45,532 nucleotides of DNA from Clostridiales bacterium (lineage in GTDB: Bacteria; Bacillota; Clostridia; Lachnospirales; Lachnospiraceae), in the NCBI GenBank assembly GCA_029007845.1, contig JAQXIP010000095.1, forward strand, positions 1-45,532, read 5' to 3'. The notes under the pieces are model-generated. The model was not told the DNA's origin. It saw only the letters and a program-made list of their open reading frames with translations, and did no database searches. Below, one piece after another: positions 1 to 8,122 of this stretch. The position numbers and the translations under genes are program-made. Numbering within the stretch: position 1 is the first letter of the stretch; the number at the start of each line of letters is the position of its first letter.

Positions 1-47
1 GTAACTAATAAGAAGTAACAAAAAGCAGACCGGAAAGGAGCAGACCA

Positions 48-575
48 GTGAAACGAGTATTACTAATCTTATGCATGGTGTTGTGCATCCTTGGGACTGC
101 CTGTGGAAGAAAGCAGGCAGTCGAGGGACAGGCTGGGGGCAATGGACAGAACCAGCCTGCAAAAAGTACAATCGGCGAAGTATATCCTGCCTGTGACTAT
201 GAGTACTCCTATAAGGAGAAGAAGGATGGTACCGTGGAGTTCACCATCAAAGGAAAGTGGGACGAAGATTCCAGGTGGGAAGCGGAAAGTTCGGTTGAAG
301 AAGTGGTATCCATCAGTCCGGTGAAGGAGGATAAGAATAAGATTACTTGTGTATTATCCCCGGAGATTGATGCCAGCGGATATTCGGATGTGACATTCCA
401 GCTGTGTGATGCCAGTGGAAAGCCGTTATACCTCATTAGCGCTCTTGCGGTAACCGATGAGAAAGGGAAGCTGTCGGTGAACAGTGTCAATTACTATGAA
501 GGGGGTCTGTCAGATGAATTGTCATCAGGGCTTACCGGAGGCGTAGAGGAAGAGGTTCCAGAACATGAGAATTAA
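48..575 (+). CDS. Putative lipoprotein of unknown function
   Basis: A 175-aa protein starting at a GTG, with a strong ribosome site (GAAAGGAG) ending 7 bases upstream. The N-terminus is a lipoprotein signal: a Lys/Arg pair, a hydrophobic stretch, then the lipobox LGTAC, which would make Cys19 the lipidated residue. The protein should therefore sit on the outer face of the membrane. The mature part is acidic, about 155 aa, with alternating polar and hydrophobic segments suggesting a beta-rich domain; I recognise no family. A hairpin at 590-634 follows, before the first SpoIIE-type phosphatase gene. The second lipoprotein of this region (17481-18149) also lies among the paralogue genes, so a shared envelope role is possible, but that is inference. 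Confidence 0.75.
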   Translation: MKRVLLILCMVLCILGTACGRKQAVEGQAGGNGQNQPAKSTIGEVYPACDYEYSYKEKKDGTVEFTIKGKWDEDSRWEAESSVEEVVSISPVKEDKNKITCVLSPEIDASGYSDVTFQLCDASGKPLYLISALAVTDEKGKLSVNSVNYYEGGLSDELSSGLTGGVEEEVPEHEN

Positions 576-589
576 ATAAAGTTTGTCAT

Positions 590-634
590 AAGTGCTATGA
601 TGTATCCACAAAAAGAACATTCGTAGCACTTTTG
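590..634 (+). terminator. Hairpin terminator overlapping a promoter-like box
   Basis: AAGTGCTA (590-597) pairs with TAGCACTT (624-631). The stem extends imperfectly inward (TGATGT against ACATTCG) and is followed by TTTT. It lies just after the stop of the lipoprotein gene. The left arm contains TGCTATGAT, the same extended -10-like core found in the conserved promoter element of this region, with TTTGTCA at 582-588 but only 4 bases between them instead of 9. Confidence 0.55.
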
Positions 635-655
635 GCAGTTTAAGGAGAAATGAAC

Positions 656-2095
656 ATGAAAAAGTGGAGAGATCGGGTAAAAGCATTGATCGAGCCTCTT
701 AAGACAGAAGATGTATTATGGAATAATGAAGTAGAGGCTAATTTTTTTGTATCCAGAATATTAGGATTATGTGAGATTATGATGATTCTGGCACTGGCAC
801 TGGAACTGGCCGGTGTGTTTCAGGTAGGATTAAGCATGATAGTAAAGCTTTTGCTATTGGAGACGGTACTTACCGGAACATCCGTGGTGTGTACCTGGTA
901 CTTTAAGGGAAACCGGAAATGGTTGAAATATCTGCTCTGTGTAACAGCCGTTTCCGTCACCACCAGCCTGTACTGCATGCTGGACTATGATGTAATGCTG
1001 CTTCTGGCACTTCCGGTTGTATTAAGCTGCCGATATTATTCCAAAAAATTTACAAAAAATATTGCGATGCTCACCACCCTGCTTATTGTTGCATCTACCT
1101 TTGTAACCGCATGGAGGGGAATGCTGGATTTGAACTATGTAACCCTGAAGAGCGGAACGATGGAGGTTGGCTCCCGGCTTCTGGACAGTGTGATGTCCTA
1201 TGGATATGACAAGGGGCAGTATCTGTTTGATCTGGTTAGCAATGCCCTTCTGTCCCGGTTGATGTTGTTTTCCATTATTGCTGCAGCCTGCACGGAATTT
1301 GCCGACAAGGGGCATAAGATGATACTGGAGCAGCAGCAGATTCTCACCAAGACAGCAAGAATCTCTACCGAGCTGTCTCTTGCCACCGATATCCAGACAG
1401 CTATGCTGCCTTGCATCTTCCCGGCCTTTCCGGAGCATGAGGAAGTGGCATTATTTGCCACTATGAACCCGGCAAAAGAGGTGGGGGGAGACTTCTACGA
1501 TTATTTCCGGGTGGATGATGACCATATCGCTTTTCTTATAGCAGATGTATCAGGAAAAGGAGTGGGGGCTGCATTATTTATGATGATTGCCAAGACACTG
1601 CTGAAAAATGAGGCACTCTCTGGTAAAACGGTGGAAGAGATCTGCAGCAATGTGAACCAGCAGCTATGTGAAAATAATGATGCCCAGTTATTTGTAACCT
1701 GCTGGATGGGAATCCTGACTTTGTCAACCGGAACCCTGTCCTACGTCAATGCCGGGCATAATCCGCCTCTGATCTGCCGGAAGGGTGAGACATTCGAGTA
1801 CATAAGAGGCCAGCATGACGTGGCACTGGCATTTTTTGATGACAGTGAATACCATGCCCATGATATTCCAATCCAGCAGGGAGATGCCTTGTTTCTCTAC
1901 ACAGATGGCGTCACCGAAGCGCAGAATGAGAAGAACGAGTTGTATGGGGAAGAGCGCCTGAGAGAGGTTCTCAACAAGAATATCGGAAAGCTCCCTCATG
2001 AGATGATTCCGGTCATCAAGGAAGAGATTGAGGCATATTGCAACGGAGCAGAGCAGTTCGATGACATCACCATGCTGATGAGCATGCTGCGGTAA
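656..2095 (+). CDS. Membrane-bound SpoIIE-family PP2C serine phosphatase
   Basis: A probable Ser/Thr protein phosphatase of the SpoIIE/RsbU type, which in known partner-switching systems dephosphorylates an anti-anti-sigma (STAS) protein. The first 220 residues contain several hydrophobic segments, consistent with a multi-pass membrane sensor. A short coiled linker (LEQQQILTKTARIS) leads into the catalytic domain from about residue 245 to the end. Metal-binding PP2C motifs are visible: GGDFYDYF, ADVSGKGVGAAL, YTDGVTEA and FDDITML. An ATG at 650 is also in frame, but AAGGAG ends only 2 bases before it; the ATG at 656 has a normal spacing of 8, so 656 is preferred (479 aa). A second phosphatase of the same class is at 22275. 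No STAS gene lies next to it. Confidence 0.87.
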   Translation: MKKWRDRVKALIEPLKTEDVLWNNEVEANFFVSRILGLCEIMMILALALELAGVFQVGLSMIVKLLLLETVLTGTSVVCTWYFKGNRKWLKYLLCVTAVSVTTSLYCMLDYDVMLLLALPVVLSCRYYSKKFTKNIAMLTTLLIVASTFVTAWRGMLDLNYVTLKSGTMEVGSRLLDSVMSYGYDKGQYLFDLVSNALLSRLMLFSIIAAACTEFADKGHKMILEQQQILTKTARISTELSLATDIQTAMLPCIFPAFPEHEEVALFATMNPAKEVGGDFYDYFRVDDDHIAFLIADVSGKGVGAALFMMIAKTLLKNEALSGKTVEEICSNVNQQLCENNDAQLFVTCWMGILTLSTGTLSYVNAGHNPPLICRKGETFEYIRGQHDVALAFFDDSEYHAHDIPIQQGDALFLYTDGVTEAQNEKNELYGEERLREVLNKNIGKLPHEMIPVIKEEIEAYCNGAEQFDDITMLMSMLR

Positions 2096-2120
2096 AAGAG
2101 GAATTGTATTAATTATGTCA

Positions 2121-2157
2121 CTAATTTGTCATTCTTTGAATGCTATGATAAATTCAG
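2121..2157 (+). promoter_or_regulatory. Conserved promoter-like element, copy A
   Basis: TTTGTCA at 2125-2131, a 9-base gap, then TGCTATGAT at 2141-2149 and ATTCAG at 2152-2157. The second block resembles an extended -10 (TGnTATAAT). The same arrangement with identical spacing occurs at 3503, 5918, 12520 and, with a degenerate first block, 24542. It lies about 60 bases before the first paralogue gene. Confidence 0.6.
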
Positions 2158-2214
2158 AAATCAAGAAAAAACATTACAAAGTGAATTACGTATGAAGTAA
2201 GAGGAGGAATTATT

Positions 2215-3429
2215 ATGCCAAATAAAAAATATTATTACAGCGGAAATGGCGAACAGAAACAGGACTATTATACAGATGCGACTTTCATGGAGATTGGAGC
2301 AGCCGTATTTCCAACGGAAAGACTGGTAGACACACCTGCCGTTGAGGAACTGTACCTAAAAGCCCGTTCCCTCGGATTTGCGTTAGGTACGTTCTCTAAG
2401 GGAAAGAAAATACATACACAGACAGATGAAAAGAACGATGAATTATGGGAAAGCCTTGGCAAGAAATTTGAAGAGGCCGAGGACTTCATAAAATATACGG
2501 AATATTTTATGAAGGATAGAAATTTTGAGCCAATGACAACAAAGAGCGGACGAGATTATTATCTGATTGCCCAGAATATGAAAACCGCTAAAGGCCATTA
2601 TGAATATATGAAAGAACGGTTGGATGAGAACACCATTCTTGAGGGCTTTAGCAAGAGAGAGGAAGGAAAAAAGGAGATTGAAAAGGATCTTCGTGCTTTC
2701 CGTCAAAAACATCCAACGATGAATCTGGAGAAATTTGGAGAATTGCTGAAAGGCTGGAAGTCTCTGAATTCGGAGCAGCGTAAGGCGGTATTGGCCGATG
2801 AGAACAAAAAGAAACTATTCCAGCCTTGTGCAGAATTTGAGGAAATCTCAAACAAAAATAATGATATTGAGAAGGAATACCGTGAGATCACCTATCCTGG
2901 GGCAAAGAAAGTATTCAAGGCAGAGAGACAGATTAATGACACCATATCTCGTCTGCAGGATTTTTACAGCCGGATTGATGATGGAAAAAAACCGGGGCAT
3001 AAGAATTCGAAAGAATATACCCAGATGGTTGATAAACTGAAAGAAATCATTGACCAGAAACCAGACAATCTGGGAGAACTGGACCGGAAGATGGAGGAAC
3101 TGAGGGGAAAGGTTTCCAATTATATCGATGCAAAGAATGCACAGAAATTCCATATTTTTTCTTCCACACAGCGTAGTACCAGACTTGCCTTTGCCTCAAC
3201 CTTAATGGATTTTGCTTCGGTAAACCGTGCGGAGAACAACTATATATTGCATGAAACACCACTGATCACAGAGGTGATGAAGAATGGAAGGCCAAAGAAG
3301 GAATTAAGTGCAGCAGAATTTCTTAGAAGTGAATATAAACCATTAGTAGAAAAAATGGACAATCCTCAGAAGAACCAGCCACAGAAGGAAGAACTACAGA
3401 AGACAGAGCAGCAGCCGGTTATGGGATAA
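2215..3429 (+). CDS. Paralogue 1 of the helical MP-family (unknown function)
   Basis: A 404-aa protein with no recognised family, no signal peptide and no membrane segment, so probably cytoplasmic unless exported by a non-Sec route. The N-terminus (MPNKKYYYS) resembles the other paralogues. Around residues 103-140 is the shared motif EPMTTKSGRDYYLIAQN followed by HYEYMKERL. A charged helical or coiled stretch leads to the shared C-terminal module at about 243-345, including DDGKKPGHKNSKEYTQM, YIDAKNAQKFHIFSSTQR and TRLAFASTLMDFA. The last 50 residues are rich in Pro, Gln, Lys and Glu and end in PVMG. It is the shortest full family member, with one copy of the module. The ribosome site is GAGGAGG, and the gene appears monocistronic: element A precedes it and a strong hairpin follows. 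Confidence 0.8.
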   Translation: MPNKKYYYSGNGEQKQDYYTDATFMEIGAAVFPTERLVDTPAVEELYLKARSLGFALGTFSKGKKIHTQTDEKNDELWESLGKKFEEAEDFIKYTEYFMKDRNFEPMTTKSGRDYYLIAQNMKTAKGHYEYMKERLDENTILEGFSKREEGKKEIEKDLRAFRQKHPTMNLEKFGELLKGWKSLNSEQRKAVLADENKKKLFQPCAEFEEISNKNNDIEKEYREITYPGAKKVFKAERQINDTISRLQDFYSRIDDGKKPGHKNSKEYTQMVDKLKEIIDQKPDNLGELDRKMEELRGKVSNYIDAKNAQKFHIFSSTQRSTRLAFASTLMDFASVNRAENNYILHETPLITEVMKNGRPKKELSAAEFLRSEYKPLVEKMDNPQKNQPQKEELQKTEQQPVMG

Positions 3430-3447
3430 GGCAGCTTTGTCAGCCGT

Positions 3448-3493
3448 GAATGCTATGATTCATCCAGAAGAGAAGAATCATAGCATTCTTTTA
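3448..3493 (+). terminator. Perfect 14-bp hairpin terminator
   Basis: GAATGCTATGATTC (3448-3461) is perfectly complementary to GAATCATAGCATTC (3475-3488), with a 13-base loop, followed by TTTTAT. It terminates paralogue 1. The left arm again contains the TGCTATGAT core, with TTTGTCA at 3436-3442 (8-base gap), so this terminator looks built on a copy of the conserved promoter element. Confidence 0.75.
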
Positions 3494-3494
3494 T

Positions 3495-3534
3495 GTCCTT
3501 AATTTGTCATTATCACTATGTTATTCTAAATCTA
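3495..3534 (+). promoter_or_regulatory. Conserved promoter-like element, copy B
   Basis: GTCCTTAATTTGTCATT begins at 3495. TTTGTCA is at 3503-3509, then a 9-base gap and TGTTATTCT at 3519-3527. Position and spacing match copies A, C and D. It lies just after a terminator and about 90 bases before the protease gene, so it probably drives that gene. Confidence 0.6.
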
Positions 3535-3620
3535 AGAAAATCAAACTTCGCACATGCGAATCAGGCGGTATGTAAAGTTTATGGCTTAACTATAAAAATG
3601 CAGAAAAGGGAGGAAAAAAT

Positions 3621-5897
3621 ATGCCAAAATATGAATTTATCAGTAAGTATTCTACTGTCCCGGAGGCAATCCGTAATACGAGAAATAAAAAAGAAATCCA
3701 GAATTATCTTCAGAAGGTGGCGTTAGAGGAAAAAAGTGGCCATTTCAGGAAGCCAACTGCGGAGGATCGGAACAATCTGGAAAAACGTATGGATGAGATA
3801 TGCATGCAGATTCAAGATGATTATGTGAATTATCGTAATCCGATGCTTGATTCCAAGACTCCGGATCAGCAGCTCCAGTTGTTAATGGATGATATGATGG
3901 AAGGAGTGGAAGCTGCAATTGAAGGGTATCCGGGACCGCTTGACCAAAATATGTATGACCGGATACATGGAAAGTTTAATGACCTTATTGGATTTTTATC
4001 CAATGAATACTATAGTTTAATTCCAGAGGAAGAAAAACCTATGCTTGAGGCACGTTTCGAATCTCTGGCCGGGGAATATAAAGGATGTCTTATCAGCAAA
4101 AAAGACAGAGATCATCTGGAACAGCGGATTAAGAATAATGAATCCCTTGAAAGGATGATACGGGAGAAGAGAAGGGTTCCGAAACCGAAACCGCCGGTAG
4201 TTGATGGGAATAAGATTCTTCTTGATGAGATTCACCAGGATATGTGCCAGACGACAAGAAACGGCTGCTGGTCGGTGTCGTTCCAGCTTCTCCTTCAGAG
4301 CAGGGGAATATATCTTACGCAGGAAGAGATTCGGGCTTATCGAGAGGATCTTACAAAAGAAGAGTATGATAATATGAAAGATTCGTCTCAGGTGGGGGAT
4401 GCGGATTATCAGTTTAATAACGATGTAACCAGTAACCTATCGGAAAGAGCCGGCCTTCTTATGGAACTTTGTCCGAATACGATGATGAAGTCAGTAGCGC
4501 TATCTTCCTTTTCTATAAATCCTGAAGGAGCAACTTATGTGAATTCGCCGGCAAGAAAGGAAACCATCCGTAACATTATTACCGAAGCACTCACCCGGGA
4601 TCACTCACCGGTTTCTGTTACCGATGGAAGTCATTTTACAACGATTGTAGGAATCTCAGGGGATAAGGTTTTCTACAAAGACTCCAGGATGAGTGGTGAG
4701 GCTCCGGATAAAACGTATGAGAAAACCCTGGATGACTTTGCAAAAACAGGAAATCTGCAGTTTTACTGGCTTCATGAAGCAACCATTAATAAAGAGGGGA
4801 AATGTCAGGAACTGGAGGAAGTCCAGGATCTATTTGTGAAACCAGATGGAACCGTATGCTTTGATCCGAAAAACCCAAAAGACTCGAATGTAGGGCAGGG
4901 CAATTACGGACAGAAAAGTTTTGGTTTTGCAAAGTCGATTAACGAGGATAACGGTTTAGAGCCTTGCCAGGTATTCACCCACTGCTCAAAAAAAATAGAA
5001 CCACCACAGCGGACCTTGTTCCGGAATATAGGGAAAGAGCTGTCCAAATTGTCCGAAGAATTTCAAGAGACGCGGCGGCTGGACGAAAAACATAACGATA
5101 GTGATAAATACCGGCATATGATCCGTGATCTGAAAAAGATGTCAGACTATGTAAAGAGCCTGGAACAGAAAGAAGGAACAGTATCCGATCATGAATGGAA
5201 TCTGTTAAAGGAGTGGAGAAAACAGGCTGTGGAGAAAGTGGATCAATATATTGGTAATAGACGGTTTGGTCCGTTTTCTGATATTGGAAAAGCAAGAAAA
5301 GAACTTGCAGGGCGGATGAAGCAGGCGTTGGACTTTGATGTGAATGCCATCAGGAATTCATTGGATGACCGTTTTTTACGGGAACAGACAGTAGAAGAAA
5401 GACAGATCTATCTCAACCAGATTAAACCACAGGCGGACAATCTCAAACAGCGGTGTGAAGTCTATCCGAACGGAACCGCTATGAAACAACTGGGCACAGA
5501 TGCTCAAAATGCCATGGCAAATCTGGCAACTGCCGCATTGTATAAAAAGTTTGATAAGGAAGAGTGCCGCATGAATCTTGCAAAAGTCCTGTGTTTTATC
5601 AAGCTGGATTCTATGAAGACTGCCGGCATGGTGAAGGCAGAAGAGATAGCGAATACCATGAAGGGGATATTGGCAGAACAACTGGCAGAAAATCTGTTAT
5701 TCAAAGCACAGACCACTTCCATGGATGAGAATAAACTGCTTAAGCTTCTTACAACGAAGGATGGAATGGATCAGTTAAGCCGGAATTGTGAGCAAAAAGG
5801 AATTTGGGATATGATTATTCCCCCTATGGAGAGAGAAGCAGCCGGTCTTCAGTCCAAAGCACCGAGTCAGGACGAGCTGAACACTATGATACCATAG
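3621..5897 (+). CDS. Papain-like cysteine protease fused to a divergent family module
   Basis: A 758-aa protein starting MPKYEF, after the ribosome site GGGAGG. Residues 205-360 look like a papain-fold (C1/C39-like) peptidase: Gln210, five residues, then Cys216-Trp217 (QTTRNGCW) matches the papain oxyanion-Gln/nucleophile spacing, and His338 (DGSHFTTIVG) is followed 16 residues later by Asp354 (FYKDS), the same interval as the papain His-Asn pair. A divergent copy of the family C-terminal module is visible at about 489-570 (KHNDSDKYRHMIRDL and YIGNRRFGPFSDIG). The helical stretch of about 190 residues beyond it is unique in this window. There is no signal peptide. The substrate is unknown; the neighbouring paralogues are an obvious candidate, but this is inference. 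A transglutaminase-like or acyltransferase activity on the same fold is possible. Confidence 0.78.
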   Translation: MPKYEFISKYSTVPEAIRNTRNKKEIQNYLQKVALEEKSGHFRKPTAEDRNNLEKRMDEICMQIQDDYVNYRNPMLDSKTPDQQLQLLMDDMMEGVEAAIEGYPGPLDQNMYDRIHGKFNDLIGFLSNEYYSLIPEEEKPMLEARFESLAGEYKGCLISKKDRDHLEQRIKNNESLERMIREKRRVPKPKPPVVDGNKILLDEIHQDMCQTTRNGCWSVSFQLLLQSRGIYLTQEEIRAYREDLTKEEYDNMKDSSQVGDADYQFNNDVTSNLSERAGLLMELCPNTMMKSVALSSFSINPEGATYVNSPARKETIRNIITEALTRDHSPVSVTDGSHFTTIVGISGDKVFYKDSRMSGEAPDKTYEKTLDDFAKTGNLQFYWLHEATINKEGKCQELEEVQDLFVKPDGTVCFDPKNPKDSNVGQGNYGQKSFGFAKSINEDNGLEPCQVFTHCSKKIEPPQRTLFRNIGKELSKLSEEFQETRRLDEKHNDSDKYRHMIRDLKKMSDYVKSLEQKEGTVSDHEWNLLKEWRKQAVEKVDQYIGNRRFGPFSDIGKARKELAGRMKQALDFDVNAIRNSLDDRFLREQTVEERQIYLNQIKPQADNLKQRCEVYPNGTAMKQLGTDAQNAMANLATAALYKKFDKEECRMNLAKVLCFIKLDSMKTAGMVKAEEIANTMKGILAEQLAENLLFKAQTTSMDENKLLKLLTTKDGMDQLSRNCEQKGIWDMIIPPMEREAAGLQSKAPSQDELNTMIP

Positions 5898-5910
5898 GAA
5901 ACAAAAATTG

Positions 5911-5950
5911 TCCCTAATTTGTCACTGTTCTGGTGTTATGATGTATTCAG
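5911..5950 (+). promoter_or_regulatory. Conserved promoter-like element, copy C
   Basis: TCCCTAATTTGTCA starts at 5911. TTTGTCA is at 5918-5924, then a 9-base gap, TGTTATGAT at 5934-5942 and ATTCAG at 5945-5950. It precedes the gene at 6001 and would drive the three closely spaced paralogue genes 6001-12442. Confidence 0.62.
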
Positions 5951-6000
5951 AAAACAAAATGAAGCAAATCATTATTTAAACAATACGGGAGGGAATGCTC

Positions 6001-8088
6001 ATGCCAAACGATTATAAAGTATTTCAAAAATATTATAACATGGACCGGTTTAACCAGATTCTTTCAGATGTGCTGAATGAGATGAACCAGACAGCGGGAG
6101 ATGAACAATACAGCCAGCTTCGTGAGAATCTTTCGGACTATCTGAAGGCTTCGGAGGCAGACCGTGTTAAGAAACTGGAGACCTTTGCAAAAAGCCTGGA
6201 GTCTATCATGCCTATGGCGGAGAATGAAGTAGAGTTCGTATTCGAAACCGACTTCGACTTCCGAGTGCCCCAGCAGCTTCATGCTTTAAAGGACAGCTAT
6301 GATGCCATGAAAGCACATGTGGAAGAACAGGATAGTCTGACCAGGGAAAGTGAAGAGCTGGAGGAGCTTCGGAACAAGCTGGGGGAGAAATTCCCAGATC
6401 TGGTGGCTTCTGATTATAAAGTGGCAGAATTCTTAAACAAGGAAAAGGACTGTCGGAATATGGATGATGAGACACTGAAGAAGGATCATCCGGACGTATT
6501 TGCTGTTCGTAATTATATACAGAAACAACAACAGTACAGCAAGCATTTTATTAGTGCGGCAGAGCATGAGAAGGAAAGAAAAAAAATTCCGGATTCCCTT
6601 GGAAGTGCACTGAAAAAAATTTACAATACAATGAGTAAGACCGAAAATAGTGTAAGTAAAGAAGGTAAAGAATTAGTATCCCAGTTAAATGATGTGATTG
6701 GCAAGATTGGGGCGGAGAAGGACATGGATGTGCCAACGCTTACGGATATGTTGAAAAATCTGCAGAAGAAAACAACTGAATATCTATACGGAGAAGGTTT
6801 TAGTAATAAGCATATATCGGAACAGCTCTGCGTGGAGGCTCTGAATGAGGAACTTCGCATAGCCATTGACCAGAACAATGTCCGGGAATGTCCGGTTCCG
6901 ATGGATCAGAATCCTTCCAATTGGAAGACGCAGCCATCAAACAGCATGGATGTCGAAAAATTTATTCAGCAGTATCAGGATGGAAAAAGACCGCGGGCTT
7001 CTTTTCGTGGGGAGCATTTTAAGAAACAGGCCGATTTGCTGAAAAAGTTAATCCAGACCCGTGACAAAAAACCGGTCTCCAAAGAAACTCTGGACAGCCT
7101 GTTTCGGGAAATCCATATGGAAGAGAAGACGAAGAATGGGCTTGGCAGGCATTATCAGGATATGGCGGAAGCAATTGACCGCTTTCATAAGTCACTGGAA
7201 TCTGGAACAAACCAGGAAAAGGATCAGCAGTGGAAGAAGATTGGAGTGCATCTAAAGAATCTTGAAGAGATACCGGGTCAATTGGAAGACGTTCTGAAAA
7301 ATGGAGATTTTCAGCAGATGAAGACGAGGAAAGGACGGGCACAATATACGCTGGCACAGAATATTCGTGTGCTGAAACAGCAATATGAATTCATGGAAGG
7401 CAGGATGGAGAACGACCGGGTGCTGGATGACATGGATCAGTATATAAAAGAAAAAAAAGAGATTACGAATAAGGTAAAGGAACTTCTTCAGGGAAAGACA
7501 GTGGATGAAATTGATGAGCTAAGGTATAATCCGGAATTAAGGGATTGTGTGACGCAGTACAATGAGCTGAATCAAACCTTCAAGAGAGAGATTGCACCGA
7601 AGATAAAACCGGAAATCTGGCAGCGACAGCAGATTGATGACATCCATGGCCGCGTGAAGGAATTTTTAGCCCATAAGGACGATGGAAAGACCGCTTCCAG
7701 TAATTCAAAAGAGTACGATGCCATGATTACTGCTATGGAAAAGTTTACGAAAAAGGGCGGCACGGTAATGTCGTATGAGGATTTCAAAGAAGGTCTCCAG
7801 GATATGAAAAACTGCGTGAAGCAGTATATCGAGGCAAAGGAACATCAGTTTCACCCGTTTTCTACGAAACAGGGATGTACAAGAATGGCATATGCTAAGA
7901 GCCTGAATCAGTTTCTGTCAGTGGCGGAATATCAGGATCGATGTTTACAGGATCAGGTGCAACAGGTAAATACAAAAGTTTCAGAATGCGGAAATGTGGA
8001 TTTGTATATGAGTCCGAGTGTGATGATTGATATGGTTGGAAGCGAAATGCAGCAAAAACAGCAGCAGCCGGAGATGAGGATGCCTTAA
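6001..8088 (+). CDS. Paralogue 2 of the helical MP-family, two-module form
   Basis: A 695-aa protein of unknown function. An in-frame ATG at 5995 lies directly against the ribosome site GGGAGGG; the ATG at 6001 has proper spacing (7) and gives the family start MPNDYKVF, so it is preferred. The protein contains two successive units. The first (about 75-300) has LKDSYDAMKAHVEEQ and the phrase CRNMDDETLKKDHPDV, nearly repeated in the protein at 12616. The second has MKTRKGRAQYTLAQN with QQYEFMEGRM, then the C-terminal module at about 543-650 (HKDDGKTASSNSKEYDAM, YIEAKEHQFHPFSTKQG, TRMAYAKSLNQFL). The tail is Gln-rich and ends in EMRMP. No signal peptide or membrane segment. It is the closest relative of the 12616 product. 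Only 34 bases separate it from the next gene. Confidence 0.8.
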   Translation: MPNDYKVFQKYYNMDRFNQILSDVLNEMNQTAGDEQYSQLRENLSDYLKASEADRVKKLETFAKSLESIMPMAENEVEFVFETDFDFRVPQQLHALKDSYDAMKAHVEEQDSLTRESEELEELRNKLGEKFPDLVASDYKVAEFLNKEKDCRNMDDETLKKDHPDVFAVRNYIQKQQQYSKHFISAAEHEKERKKIPDSLGSALKKIYNTMSKTENSVSKEGKELVSQLNDVIGKIGAEKDMDVPTLTDMLKNLQKKTTEYLYGEGFSNKHISEQLCVEALNEELRIAIDQNNVRECPVPMDQNPSNWKTQPSNSMDVEKFIQQYQDGKRPRASFRGEHFKKQADLLKKLIQTRDKKPVSKETLDSLFREIHMEEKTKNGLGRHYQDMAEAIDRFHKSLESGTNQEKDQQWKKIGVHLKNLEEIPGQLEDVLKNGDFQQMKTRKGRAQYTLAQNIRVLKQQYEFMEGRMENDRVLDDMDQYIKEKKEITNKVKELLQGKTVDEIDELRYNPELRDCVTQYNELNQTFKREIAPKIKPEIWQRQQIDDIHGRVKEFLAHKDDGKTASSNSKEYDAMITAMEKFTKKGGTVMSYEDFKEGLQDMKNCVKQYIEAKEHQFHPFSTKQGCTRMAYAKSLNQFLSVAEYQDRCLQDQVQQVNTKVSECGNVDLYMSPSVMIDMVGSEMQQKQQQPEMRMP

Positions 8089-8122
8089 TGGCACATTGGT
8101 TCTGTCATAAGGAGGAATACGT

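Noticed and set aside
3493..3726. 77-codon ORF before the protease gene
   Set aside because: It overlaps promoter element B and the protease start in a different frame and has no ribosome site; best read as a chance ORF.
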